Origin: Terrabacter tumescens
Lineage (GTDB): Bacteria > Actinomycetota > Actinomycetes > Actinomycetales > Dermatophilaceae
Direction of reading: 5' to 3'
DNA length: 64,000 nt
Assembly: GCF_014646815.1 (NCBI RefSeq)
Contig: NZ_BMNZ01000005.1
Span: 242,394 to 306,393, forward strand
The translations under genes and the position numbers were made by a program. Positions 1 to 9,200 of this stretch are shown in pieces (within the stretch, counting starts at the first letter, position 1; every line of letters begins with the position of its first letter). The notes below the pieces were generated by a model. It was given only the letters and a program-made list of their open reading frames with translations, did not search any database and had not been told where the DNA came from.

Positions 1-1
1 C

Positions 2-457
2 CTGCGGGCGGCCCTGCGCGCCCATGACGGGCTGCCCGACGGATCGGCCACCCTGCTGTCCGCTGCCGTCGACCTTCTCGGTCCGCCCGAGGGGTGGCCG
101 CGACTCGTCATGACCACCGCCGACGCACCCGAGCGCCTCGCGTCGGTCGCTCCGCTCGTGACGGAGGCAGCAGGCTCCGACCCCGTCGCGCAGACCCTGT
201 GCGTGCGGGCCGGGTCCGACCTCGCCGACTCGCTGCTCCGCGCCGCCGACGGGCTCGAGAGCCCGCACCTCGCCGCGACCGGCGGCCTGCTCGCCGCCAC
301 CCCCGTCGCGGACGCGCTCGACCGGCGCCTCGCCGAATGCGGCGCCCGACGCTCCCCCACCCACGGTGGGGCGCTCGACGGCGCCCTGCTCCTCGCCCGG
401 CAGCTGCGCGACACGGGGCACGTGCCCGAGCACCCGGCATACCTCCTGACGCGGTGA
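2..457 (+). CDS. BadF/BadG/BcrA/BcrD-type kinase (N-acetylglucosamine kinase-like), 3' end only
   Basis: The reading frame is open from the left edge and ends in TGA, so only the last ~151 codons are present and the true start lies outside the window. The tail is Ala/Leu/Gly-rich with the helical pattern and the segments ATGGLLAATP and THGGALDGALLLAR. These resemble the C-terminal lobe of actinobacterial ASKHA sugar kinases (N-acetylglucosamine kinase, BadF/BadG family), which phosphorylate amino sugars with ATP in the cytoplasm. The phosphate-binding N-terminal motifs are not visible, so the substrate is inferred from general similarity only. The family call is moderate; the exact sugar is uncertain. 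Confidence 0.6.
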   Translation: MRAALRAHDGLPDGSATLLSAAVDLLGPPEGWPRLVMTTADAPERLASVAPLVTEAAGSDPVAQTLCVRAGSDLADSLLRAADGLESPHLAATGGLLAATPVADALDRRLAECGARRSPTHGGALDGALLLARQLRDTGHVPEHPAYLLTR

Positions 458-617
458 ACCACGGCCAGCTCGCGCGTGGGACGGGTGGGGCGATAGGGGC
501 CCGTGGGGCCGCTGAGCGCGATACCGTCGCAGAGGTGGCGTAATGGGTGTTTTGTGCCGCGGCGACAGGGACCGCGGCTGGACCGTACGACTGCCGTGAC
601 GTTCGAGAGGTTCTGAC

Positions 618-3600
618 ATGACCGCTGCATGGTGCCGACTCACGGCTCTCGCCGGTGCTGCCGCACTGGCCCTCGGTGGCGCGACCACCGCGACGGCCGA
701 GCCGGTCACGGCCTCGGCGCCGGCCTCGGCCTCGGCCGTGCAGGCAGCGACGGCTGCTGCCCCGGCCCTCCCCGTCGGCACGCGAGCAGTGGACTACCGC
801 GGCGTCCGCGTCTCCGTCCCCGCCGACTGGCCGGTCATCGACCTCGACGCGGACCCCACGCGGTGCCTGCGGCTCGACGTCAAGGCCGTCTACCTCGGCC
901 GGCCCCGCAGCCAGCAGGACTGCCCCGCGCACAAGGTCGGGCGCACCGAGACCGTCTGGCTGCACCCCGGGACCGACCTGGCGACGGCCGCCACGACGTC
1001 GGGGACCACTTCGCTCGGCAGGCTCCGGGCGCACACCGGGTCCGACCCCGTGGCCCGCACCAAGACCGCGCGGTTCGCCGCGCAGGACGTGCAGGTCGAC
1101 GCCACGTGGGGCACCGCCGAGTCGGCCGTCGACGACGTCCTCGCCACCGCGACGACGAGCTCGACCACCAGCTCGACCGCGACCTCGCCCACGACCTCCT
1201 CCACCACCTCGTCCACGCCGGGCTCGCGCGCCGGCGCCTCCCTGACGACCGCGTCCACCGGGACCGCTGTCACGACCGCCACCACCGTCGCTGCGTCCGG
1301 CCCCCGCACCTTCACCGGCATGGGGTTCGACGCGTGCGCCGCCCCCAGCGTCTCCACCATGCAGTCCTGGCTGTCCTCCCCCTACCGCGCCGCCGGCATC
1401 TACATCGGCGGCTCGATGCGTGCCTGCCCCGACGGCAACCTGTCGTCGAGCTGGGTCAGCCAGGTCAGCACGATGGGCTGGGGCCTCATCCCGATCTACG
1501 TGGGCGTCCAGGCCCCCTGCGTCAACCAGACCGGGCTGGCCACCATCGACCCGAAGCAGGCTGCGGCCCAGGGCAAGGCGGCCGCTGCGGACGCGGCCGG
1601 CCGCGCGGCGTTCTTCGGCCTCGGCGCCGGGTCGCCGATCTACTACGACATGGAGGCCTACGCTCCGAGCGCCTCCTGCACCTCCACGGTCCTGACGTTC
1701 CTCACGGCCTGGACCCAGGAGCTGCACGCCCGCGGCTACACCTCCGGCGCGTACGGCAGCACCGGGTCGCTCATGGTCGACCTGTCCAAGGCCGTCGGCA
1801 CGACGGGCTTCACGGCGCCCGACAACGTGTGGTTCGCCAACTGGAACGGCCTGCAGACCCTGTCCGACTCGGCGAAGTACCCCGCTTTCCGGGACAACTA
1901 CTGGGCCAACGGCCAGCGGATCCACCAGTACAGCACCGGCAGCGAGACGTGGGGCGGCGTCAACATCAACATCGACGCCAACTGGGTGGGCGGCCGCGTC
2001 ACCGGCAACCCGGTGCCGATCAGCTACGGCGCCGGCATCGTCGGCCCCGGCGGCCCGTCCTTCCTCTTCACCGGCAACATGTACTACTGGAAGCCCAACC
2101 AGGGGCAGGGCCTGCAGGGCCGCGCCTACTACACGTACACCACCTACTCCGCGGACGGCAGCACCGAGGAGAACGGCGCGACGTGGTCGCCCAGCCTCTC
2201 GACGGGGTTGTATGCCGTGAGCGCCTACGTCCCGGCGACCGGAGCGACCGCCAACGCCCGCTACGCCGTCACCGACGCGACCGGCACGAAGACGACGTCC
2301 CTCGACCAGTCGACCCTCTCCGGCTGGGCTTCCCTGGGCAGCTACTTCGCCCGCAACGGCACGTCCGTCCGCGTCCACGCCAGCGACAGCAGCACCGTCT
2401 CCACGACCAAGCAGGTCGGGGTCGACGCGATGCGCTTCTCGCTCGTGGCGACGGCACCGTCCGCGCCCACCTCGGTGTCGGCGGTCCCCGACAACGGCCG
2501 GGCGACGGTCCGCTGGACCGCCGCCGCCGCCAACGGCAGCCCGGTCACGGGCTACACGGTCAAGGCGTCCCCGTCGGGCGCGACGACCACGGTGTCGGGG
2601 TCGGCCGCGTCCGTGACGATGACGGGACTGAGCAACGAGACCGCCTACACCTTCACGGTCACGGCGACCAACGTCGTGGGCCCCGGACCGGCGTCGAGCC
2701 CGTCGGCTGCCGTCCGGCCGTCGTCCTTCTCGCACGTCGTCCCTGTGGCGCCTTCACGCGTCCTCGACACGCGCTACGGAACGAAGGCCAACCCGGTGCG
2801 CACACCCATCTCGGCGGGGGCCTCCCTGCCCGTCAAGGTCGCGGGCGTTGCGGGGTCGTCCGTGCCGGCCGGAGCGACAGGCGTGATGGTCGACCTCACG
2901 GCGTCGGCACCTCAGAGGACCGGCTACCTCAGTGCAGGTTGGTCAAGCGCAAGCAACAGCTCGGTCATCGACTTCACGGCCGGCCGCGCCGTCACGAATA
3001 TGCATGTGGGTCGTCTGTCCTCCGGTGGCACCCTGACGATCGTCAACCACTCAGCGGGTACGGTGCACGTCATCGCCGACGTCACCGGCTACCTCACGAC
3101 CAGCGGGACCACCAACCGCTGGACGAGTCCCGCCCCCACGCGGATCCTCGACACGCGCTCCGGCACGGCCAGCAACCCCGTCCGCACCGCCCTCGCCGCG
3201 GGCGCCTGGCTCACCGTCAAAGTAGCCGGCGTCAGCGGGTCGCCGGTGCCCACAGGAGCAACGGCCGCAGCCGTCCACCTGACCACGACGGCGCCACAGA
3301 AGGTCGGTTACCTCAGCGTCGGGGCTACCGGTTCCAGTGCGAGCGCGGTCACAAACTTCCCGGCCAACCGCTCTGTGACGAACCTCCTCGTGAGCCGCCT
3401 GTCGTCGTCGGGGACCTTGACCATCGTCAACCACTCAGCGGGGACGGTCCACGTGCTCGCTGATGTCAGCGGCTACGTCACAGGGGCTAGCACGTCCAAC
3501 CAGTGGGCCACGACAGCGCCAACTGCCCTGCTCGACACCCGATACGGCACGAAAGCCAACCCGGTCCGCACCGCCCTCGGCGCCAATGCGTCACTGACTG

Positions 3601-3869
3601 TCAAGGTCGCTGGCGCCACCGGTTCCCCTGTGCCTGCGGGGGCCAAGAGCGCCGCAGTCAACGTCATCGCCCTGGCCCCGAGAAGCTCAGGTCGCCTCAC
3701 TGTCGACTCCATGACCGCGAGCAGTACCTCGACTGTCAGCTTCGTCGCAGGGCAGACCGCGGGAAACCTCTACGTCGGCCGTCTCTCCAGCGCCGGCACG
3801 GTCACCGTCACCAACCACTCCAGTGGCACGGTCCAGCTCGTAGCCCACGTCACCGGCTACCTGCGATGA
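618..3869 (+). CDS. Secreted DUF1906 (glycoside hydrolase-like) multidomain cell-surface protein
   Basis: A 1083-residue protein with a signal peptide (residues ~1-28, cut near TATAEP). Then comes an uncharacterised N-terminal domain (~45-170), a Ser/Thr linker (~171-228), and a DUF1906/Rv2525c-like TIM barrel (~230-455; MGFDACAAPS, YYDMEAY, HQYSTG). After that follow a Golvesin-C/CBD-like beta domain (~480-612), a fibronectin type III domain (~615-705) and three ~120-residue beta repeats (~709-829, 837-954, 965-1083), each holding LDTR near its start and a VTGYL/VSGYV-type end. DUF1906 proteins resemble glycoside hydrolases and are thought to act at the cell wall. Start: GAGAGG lies 7 nt before the ATG. 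Codon use in the C-terminal repeats is visibly less GC-biased than upstream, which fits repeat expansion or recombination. No sorting signal is seen, so the protein is probably released or wall-adsorbed. Confidence 0.85.
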   Translation: MTAAWCRLTALAGAAALALGGATTATAEPVTASAPASASAVQAATAAAPALPVGTRAVDYRGVRVSVPADWPVIDLDADPTRCLRLDVKAVYLGRPRSQQDCPAHKVGRTETVWLHPGTDLATAATTSGTTSLGRLRAHTGSDPVARTKTARFAAQDVQVDATWGTAESAVDDVLATATTSSTTSSTATSPTTSSTTSSTPGSRAGASLTTASTGTAVTTATTVAASGPRTFTGMGFDACAAPSVSTMQSWLSSPYRAAGIYIGGSMRACPDGNLSSSWVSQVSTMGWGLIPIYVGVQAPCVNQTGLATIDPKQAAAQGKAAAADAAGRAAFFGLGAGSPIYYDMEAYAPSASCTSTVLTFLTAWTQELHARGYTSGAYGSTGSLMVDLSKAVGTTGFTAPDNVWFANWNGLQTLSDSAKYPAFRDNYWANGQRIHQYSTGSETWGGVNINIDANWVGGRVTGNPVPISYGAGIVGPGGPSFLFTGNMYYWKPNQGQGLQGRAYYTYTTYSADGSTEENGATWSPSLSTGLYAVSAYVPATGATANARYAVTDATGTKTTSLDQSTLSGWASLGSYFARNGTSVRVHASDSSTVSTTKQVGVDAMRFSLVATAPSAPTSVSAVPDNGRATVRWTAAAANGSPVTGYTVKASPSGATTTVSGSAASVTMTGLSNETAYTFTVTATNVVGPGPASSPSAAVRPSSFSHVVPVAPSRVLDTRYGTKANPVRTPISAGASLPVKVAGVAGSSVPAGATGVMVDLTASAPQRTGYLSAGWSSASNSSVIDFTAGRAVTNMHVGRLSSGGTLTIVNHSAGTVHVIADVTGYLTTSGTTNRWTSPAPTRILDTRSGTASNPVRTALAAGAWLTVKVAGVSGSPVPTGATAAAVHLTTTAPQKVGYLSVGATGSSASAVTNFPANRSVTNLLVSRLSSSGTLTIVNHSAGTVHVLADVSGYVTGASTSNQWATTAPTALLDTRYGTKANPVRTALGANASLTVKVAGATGSPVPAGAKSAAVNVIALAPRSSGRLTVDSMTASSTSTVSFVAGQTAGNLYVGRLSSAGTVTVTNHSSGTVQLVAHVTGYLR

Positions 3870-3874
3870 CCGGG

Positions 3875-3932
3875 GGCGCTGGCCGGGTTCGCTGATCCGG
3901 GGCGCTGGCCGGGTTCGCTGATCCGGGGCGCT
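3875..3932. repeat. 26-bp tandem repeat, two full copies plus partial
   Basis: The unit starts GGCGCTGGCC and ends GCTGATCCGG; copies lie at 3875-3900 and 3901-3926, followed by a partial third (GGCGCTG). It starts 6 nt after the stop codon of the DUF1906 gene, before the GH13 gene. It has no clear hairpin and no T-tract. It may be slippage debris; a role is not evident. Confidence 0.9.
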
Positions 3933-4058
3933 GCGACGGGACGCCGAGCCGGTCGACGGGCTGACGGGTCGGGCGGGACGATCGGGTACGACACCCATCG
4001 GTCCCCAACCGGCCCGAGCCCGTCGGCTCGGCCGACCCCTCCCGACGTCTGGAGCCCC

Positions 4059-5828
4059 ATGTCCGAGCGCGACACCCCCCGACCCGGACTGGGCTCGATG
4101 CCGCACGAGGGCGGCACCGCCTTCCGCGTCTGGGCCCCGAACGCCGACGCCGTCGCGGTCACCGGCAGCTTCACCGACTGGTCCGAGGACGGCCACGCCA
4201 TGGTCGCCGAGGAGGACGGGCACTGGTACGCCGACGTCGAGGGCGCCGGTCCGGGCGACGAGTACCAGTTCGTCATCACCAACGGCGAGCAGCGCCTCAT
4301 GCGCATCGACCCGCGGGCCCGCGTCGTGACGAACTCGTCCGGCAACGGGGTGGTCTACGACCGCGAGGCCTTCGACTGGGAGGGTGACACCTTCGGCTGC
4401 CCGCCGCACGACGACCTCGTCATCTACGAGGCGCACATCGGCTCGTTCGTCGCAGCCGAGGGCGACGCGGGCGACCTCGGGGGCGTCGCCGGGAAGCTCG
4501 ACCACCTCTCCGACCTCGGCGTGAGCGCCGTGGAGCTCATGCCGGTCACCGAGTTCGCGGGCGACTACTCCTGGGGATACAACCCCTCCAACCCCTTCGC
4601 CGTCTCGAGCAGCTACGGCGGCCCGGACGCGCTCAAGGACTTCGTCAAGCAGGCCCACCGGCACGGCATCGCGGTGATCCTCGACGTCGTCATCAACCAC
4701 TTCGGTCCGAGCGACCTCGCGCTGTGGCAGTTCGACGGGTGGAGCGAGAACGAGAAGGGCGGCATCTACTTCTACAACGACGAGCGCTCGTCGACGCCCT
4801 GGGGCGACACCCGGCCCGACTACGGGCGCGAGGAGGTGCGCGCCTACCTGCACGACAACGTCCTGATGTGGCTCGAGGAGTTCCACCTCGACGGGCTGCG
4901 CTTCGACGCCACGCTCTACGTGCGCACCATCGACGGCCTCGGCACCGGCGACGTGCCCGAGGGCTGGGAGCTGATGCGCTCGATCACCGGGGCGGTCCGC
5001 GAGAGCCACCCCGACAAGATCCTCATCGCCGAGGACCTGCAGTCCGACCCGGCCATCACCACGGTCGACGACGACGGCGCCGGCTTCCACGCCCAGTGGG
5101 ATCCCGGCTTCGTCCACCCGGTGCGGAACGTCCTGACCGCCGTGGACGACTCCGAGCGCTCGATGTCCGAGCTCGCCGAGGCCCTGCGCGGCAACGACGA
5201 GCCGTTCCGGCGCGTCGTCTACACCGAGAGCCACGACGAGGTCGCCGAGGGCGGCCTCCGGGTGCCCGACGAGGTCGACGGCGGCGACCCCACCGGCTGG
5301 GCGGCGCAGAAGCGCGCGACCCTCGGGCTGGCCATGACGCTGACGGCTCCCGGCATCCCGATGCTGTTCCAGGGTCAGGAGTTCCTCGAGGGCGAGGAGT
5401 TCCGCGACACCGTGCCGCTCGACTGGGACCGTGCCGAGCAGTTCCGCGACCTCGTGCGCCTCACGAGTGACCTCATCCGGCTGCGCCGCGACGCCGACGG
5501 GGTCTCGCGCGGCCTGCGCGGCGAGGGCTTCGAGGTGCTGCACCTCGACGACGAGGCCAAGACCCTCTCGTGGGCCCGCCGCTCGGGCGACGACGTCGCC
5601 GTGGTCGTCGTCAACGCCTCGGCCGAGCCGCAGGACATCACGACGGGTATGCCGTCCGCCGGGCTCTGGTCGGTCCGCTTCAACTCCGACGCCGCCACCT
5701 ACAGCGCCCTCTTCGCCGGCCATGAGACGCACGACGTGGACGCCACCGACGAGCCCGTCGACGACCAGCCCGCCGGTGGCACCGTCTCCGTGGGCGCCTA
5801 CAGCCTCGTCGTGCTGACGCCGGCCTGA
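4059..5828 (+). CDS. GH13 alpha-glucan enzyme, branching-enzyme-like
   Basis: A 589-residue cytoplasmic enzyme of the alpha-amylase clan. It has an N-terminal CBM48/E-set-like domain (~15-100, FRVWAPNA), a GH13 barrel and a C-terminal beta domain. All four GH13 regions are visible: DVVINH (~209), DGLRFDA with the Asp nucleophile (~280), IAEDL with the Glu acid/base (~324) and ESHDE with the transition-state Asp (~390). The layout fits 1,4-alpha-glucan branching enzyme or maltooligosyltrehalose trehalohydrolase (GlgB/TreZ type). It is shorter than classic GlgB, and no treY/treS or glgP neighbour is present to settle the choice. Start: GGAG is 4 nt before the ATG. It converges on dadA, with a shared terminator between them. 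Confidence 0.82.
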   Translation: MSERDTPRPGLGSMPHEGGTAFRVWAPNADAVAVTGSFTDWSEDGHAMVAEEDGHWYADVEGAGPGDEYQFVITNGEQRLMRIDPRARVVTNSSGNGVVYDREAFDWEGDTFGCPPHDDLVIYEAHIGSFVAAEGDAGDLGGVAGKLDHLSDLGVSAVELMPVTEFAGDYSWGYNPSNPFAVSSSYGGPDALKDFVKQAHRHGIAVILDVVINHFGPSDLALWQFDGWSENEKGGIYFYNDERSSTPWGDTRPDYGREEVRAYLHDNVLMWLEEFHLDGLRFDATLYVRTIDGLGTGDVPEGWELMRSITGAVRESHPDKILIAEDLQSDPAITTVDDDGAGFHAQWDPGFVHPVRNVLTAVDDSERSMSELAEALRGNDEPFRRVVYTESHDEVAEGGLRVPDEVDGGDPTGWAAQKRATLGLAMTLTAPGIPMLFQGQEFLEGEEFRDTVPLDWDRAEQFRDLVRLTSDLIRLRRDADGVSRGLRGEGFEVLHLDDEAKTLSWARRSGDDVAVVVVNASAEPQDITTGMPSAGLWSVRFNSDAATYSALFAGHETHDVDATDEPVDDQPAGGTVSVGAYSLVVLTPA

Positions 5829-5980
5829 GTCACGACGTCGACATCGGTTCGGATCGGCACCCATCCGTTCCGCATGACGTCTCCGAACCCCTGTGGACGG
5901 CCGCCGCCGCACTGAGGGGTCCGGCGGTGGCCGTGCAGGGCGCCCGGTCGCCCTGCCGTTGCGCGGGGGGACGCGCACGG

Positions 5981-6012
5981 AGGCCCACCTGACGCATTCG
6001 TCAGGTGGGCCT
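5981..6012. terminator. Bidirectional hairpin terminator between GH13 gene and dadA
   Basis: A perfect 14-bp stem (AGGCCCACCTGACG with its complement) closes a CATT tetraloop. It sits between two converging genes and is symmetric enough to stop transcription both ways. The flanking T-tract is short, as is usual at this GC content. The rest of the ~290-nt gap shows no gene. Confidence 0.85.
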
Positions 6013-6121
6013 TGTGCTGCGTGCACGCCTCCGCCTGCGCCAGGGCCGGCCGGTGTGCTCCGACCGGCCGGCCCTGTCGACGGCCCTGTCGACGGCGCAT
6101 CGACGGCACGTCAGCGGCGCC

Positions 6122-7390
6122 TCAGCGCAGCGGGTTGAAGGGCGCGAGCTGCTCGGGCGCGCGGCCGGTGACCATCTGCTCGGCGAGCAGGCGGCCGGTG
6201 ACCGGGCCGAGGGTGATGCCCCACATGCCGTGACCGCCGGCGAAGAAGACCTTGGGGTTCTTCGACGCGCCGATGAGCGGCAGGCCGTCGACGGTGCAGG
6301 GGCGCGAGCCGACCCACTCGTCCTGGCGGTGGTCGAGGTCGGCGCCCTTGAGCAGCGGGCGGGCGGACTCGACGATGGCCTTGACGCGGCGGCGGTCGAG
6401 CGCGGCCTCGGGCTGGCGGAACTCCATCATGCCGGCGACGCGCAGGCGGTCACCGACCGGCGTGCAGGCCACGCGGGCGGCCGGGAAGTAGACGGGGCCG
6501 TTGGGCAGGTCCTCGACCTCGACGCTGAAGGAGTAGCCGCGGCCGGCCTGGACCACGCGCTTGACGCCGAACTCGCGGGCCAGCTTGCCCAGCCACGCGC
6601 CGGTCGCGACGACGACGGCGTCGTAGTGCTCGGCCTGGCCGAAGTCGTTGGTGACGAGGACGCCGGTCGGGGTGTCGGTGATGCGCGAGACGGCGCTGCC
6701 GGTGACGATCTTGCCGCCGCGGGCGGTGACGGAGTCGGCGAGAGCGGCGACGTAGGCGCCGGGGTTGATGAAGCGCTGGCCGTGCAGCACGATCGCGGCG
6801 CCGATCTCGTCGGACAGGGCCGGCTCGATCGCACGGGCTTCGTCGCCGGTCAGGGCGTCGAAGGTGATGTCGCCACCGGAGGCGTGGATGTGCTCGATCT
6901 CCTCGAGGAGGGTCTGGCGCTCCTCGGCGGTGCGGTAGGCCGCCGTGAACGACTTCGCCTCGTATGTCTCGGCGTCGACGCCGCCGGCCTTCAGCAGGTC
7001 GAAGCTCTGCAGCGACAGGTCGTTGACGGGCACGAGGGCGCCCATCGCCTTCTTCCACGCCGTCATCGTGCTGTGGCGGGTGAAGCCGGTGACGAACCGC
7101 AGGAAGTCGGGACGCGCGCTCGGCGGCACGTAGACGGGCGAGCTCGGGCTGAACACGGCTCGCAGGCCGTACTTGAGCACGGCGGGCTCGGGCAGCGGCG
7201 TCGCGATGCCGGGGGTCAGCCAGCCGGCGTTGCCCCAGGACGCGCCGGCGGCCACGCCGTCGCGGTCGATGACGGTGACCTCGACGCCACGCTCCTGGAG
7301 GAACCAGGCGGTCGCGAGACCGACCATGCCGGCGCCGACGACGGCGACGCGCTCGGGGACGGGGGTACCGGCGGGGGTCACGGCGGGCAT
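6122..7390 (-). CDS. dadA: D-amino acid dehydrogenase (DadA-type FAD oxidoreductase)
   Basis: A 422-residue DAO-family flavoprotein that oxidatively deaminates D-amino acids (classically D-alanine from alanine catabolism), passing electrons to the respiratory chain. The N-terminal FAD-binding motif VGAGMVG is followed by an acidic strand end (VTVIDRD). The C-terminal GGHGMWGITLGP segment is the conserved DadA FAD-contact loop. The frame is open ~67 codons further upstream, but the ATG at 7390 is preferred: AGGAG lies 8 nt ahead and homologs begin just before the Rossmann fold. It is divergent from a PucR-family regulator, which probably controls it. DadX (alanine racemase) is not adjacent. 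Confidence 0.88.
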   Translation of the reverse strand: MPAVTPAGTPVPERVAVVGAGMVGLATAWFLQERGVEVTVIDRDGVAAGASWGNAGWLTPGIATPLPEPAVLKYGLRAVFSPSSPVYVPPSARPDFLRFVTGFTRHSTMTAWKKAMGALVPVNDLSLQSFDLLKAGGVDAETYEAKSFTAAYRTAEERQTLLEEIEHIHASGGDITFDALTGDEARAIEPALSDEIGAAIVLHGQRFINPGAYVAALADSVTARGGKIVTGSAVSRITDTPTGVLVTNDFGQAEHYDAVVVATGAWLGKLAREFGVKRVVQAGRGYSFSVEVEDLPNGPVYFPAARVACTPVGDRLRVAGMMEFRQPEAALDRRRVKAIVESARPLLKGADLDHRQDEWVGSRPCTVDGLPLIGASKNPKVFFAGGHGMWGITLGPVTGRLLAEQMVTGRAPEQLAPFNPLR

Positions 7391-7530
7391 TCGATCGACT
7401 CCTGTGTCAGGTCTGGTGGGTGGCCTCGACTCCATGGTGGGGCCGACCGGACTCGCCTCCGTGGTGCTGGGCAACCAACGTCTGCCCTTGTCGTTGTGCC
7501 GAGAGCACCATCGCGGGACACAATGGTTGT
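7391..7530. promoter_or_regulatory. Divergent control region of dadA and the PucR-type regulator
   Basis: A 140-bp spacer between divergent starts must hold both promoters. It contains related boxes: CAACCAACG, its near-complement around TGGTTGT, and an ACAA-TGG-TTGT dyad (7520-7530) that abuts the regulator start codon. These are plausible PucR-family binding sites (inference). The first occurrence of the octamer GTATGCCG in this stretch (7529-7536) overlaps the start codon. Confidence 0.5.
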
Positions 7531-9165
7531 ATGCCGTCCGCCCCGCCCCGCTCGACGCGTCAGTCCGCGACCCGCACCTCCTCGACGACACCGGTCGGCC
7601 TGCCCGTCGCGCAGCTCGTGGGCACCTTGGGCGGCGGCCTGCTCACGGTCGTCGTCGACGCCGGCGGTCCGGCCGTCGACGACGTGACCCTCGCCGAGCC
7701 CGGGTCCGGCGTCTTCGGACAGGCCGGCGACCTGCTGCTCGGGGTCGGCGTCGAGCGCCCGGCGGACGCGACCGCGCTGCTGGAGGGCGCGGCCGCGGTG
7801 GACAGTGGCGCCGTGGTGCTGCGCAGGGCCGCCGCTCGCCACCGCCAGGTGAGGGCGGCGGCGGCCCGCGTCGGCGTCAGCCTCGTGGAGCTCGCCGACC
7901 ACGCGTCGTGGGCCCACGTCGTGTGGCTGCTGCGCGGTGTCCTGGACCGGGCTGCCAGCGGTCCGGCCGTGCGCGCCGAGGGGCCGGTCCTCGACGAGCT
8001 CTTCGTCCTCGCCGACGCCTGCGCGGCACTCGTCGCGGCGCCGATCACCATCGAGGACACCCAGTCGCGCGTGCTCGCCTACTCCTCGACGCAGGACGTC
8101 GCCGACCCGGCTCGCGTCTCCACGATCGTCGGGCGCCGGGTGCCCGAGGAGGTCATCGCCGGCCTGCGCGGACGCGGGGTGTTCCGGCGGCTCGCGCGGT
8201 CCGACGAGCCCTTCTTCGTCCCGGCCGGACGCGGCCTCGGCGCGCGCGTCGTCGTCCCCGTCCGCGCCGGCACCGAGTGGCTCGGCTCGATCTGGGCCGT
8301 CGTCGACGAGGAACCCCCCGAGCCGGTCATGGCCTCCCTGGCGCAGACGGCCGCGGTCGTGGCCCTGCACCTGCTGCGGATGCGGTCGCAGGCAGACCTC
8401 GCTCGCCGGGTGTCGGCGGACCGGCTCCGAGCCGTGCTGAGTGGCGACACGCACGAGGCCGAGGGCTGGCTCCCACCCGCACCCTGGCGGGTCGTGGTGC
8501 TGGCCGGCGCCCACCGCGACCGCAGTGTCGCCGCGCGCGGGGGCGCACCGCGCGATGCCGAGCGCGAGCTCGACGTCTGGGAGTCCGCCGCGCGCCGCCG
8601 GTCGTGGCGACAGCCGCTCCTCGCGATCTTCGACGGCGTGGCGCTGACCCTCGTGCGCGACGTGCCCGGAGACACCTCGCCGGGCTCGTGGGAGTGGCTG
8701 CACGGCGTCGTCGAGGAGGTCGCCGGGGTGGCCCCGACCGCCACGGCGAGTGCCGGCGGTCGGGTTTCGCGCACCGTCGACCTCGACCGGTCGCGTCGTG
8801 AGGCCACCGAGGTCCAGCGCCTGCGCGACGCAGGCCGCGTCACCGGCACGACGACCACGGTCGAGGACGCCTGGGCCGCCGTCACCAACGCCCGCGCCCT
8901 CGGCGGCATCTGGACCGAGGAGCTGCTGGGCCCCGTCGCGACCCTGCGCGAGCACGACGAGGCCCACCACACGGCATACCTCGAGACGGTGGCCGCCTGG
9001 CTCGACCACCCGGGCGACCCCCGGGCGGCGGCCGCCCGGATCCACGTGCACCCCAACACGCTCCGCTACCGCATGCAGCGCCTGTCCGACGTCGTCGAGC
9101 TCGACCTGCACGACCCCGAGACCCGCCTCGCCCTGCGGCTCCAGCTGCGCGCCCTCGGCCACTGA
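7531..9165 (+). CDS. PucR/CdaR-family transcriptional regulator
   Basis: A 544-residue cytoplasmic activator-type protein. A GAF-like/PucR N-terminal sensor region (~25-290) leads into a GGDEF-like middle domain and ends in a PucR C-terminal helix-turn-helix (HVHPNTLRYRMQRL, ~505-518), the signature of the HTH_30 family. Such proteins (PucR, CdaR, PutR) commonly switch on adjacent catabolic genes in response to their substrate. Its back-to-back position with dadA suggests control of D-alanine or related amino-acid use (inference). Start: ATG at 7531 with weak ribosome-site pairing; other starts further inside the long Ala/Arg-rich N-terminus cannot be excluded. Confidence 0.85.
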   Translation: MPSAPPRSTRQSATRTSSTTPVGLPVAQLVGTLGGGLLTVVVDAGGPAVDDVTLAEPGSGVFGQAGDLLLGVGVERPADATALLEGAAAVDSGAVVLRRAAARHRQVRAAAARVGVSLVELADHASWAHVVWLLRGVLDRAASGPAVRAEGPVLDELFVLADACAALVAAPITIEDTQSRVLAYSSTQDVADPARVSTIVGRRVPEEVIAGLRGRGVFRRLARSDEPFFVPAGRGLGARVVVPVRAGTEWLGSIWAVVDEEPPEPVMASLAQTAAVVALHLLRMRSQADLARRVSADRLRAVLSGDTHEAEGWLPPAPWRVVVLAGAHRDRSVAARGGAPRDAERELDVWESAARRRSWRQPLLAIFDGVALTLVRDVPGDTSPGSWEWLHGVVEEVAGVAPTATASAGGRVSRTVDLDRSRREATEVQRLRDAGRVTGTTTTVEDAWAAVTNARALGGIWTEELLGPVATLREHDEAHHTAYLETVAAWLDHPGDPRAAAARIHVHPNTLRYRMQRLSDVVELDLHDPETRLALRLQLRALGH

Positions 9166-9200
9166 CGCCGGCCCCGACGCCCCGTCACTAGGGTGAAAGC

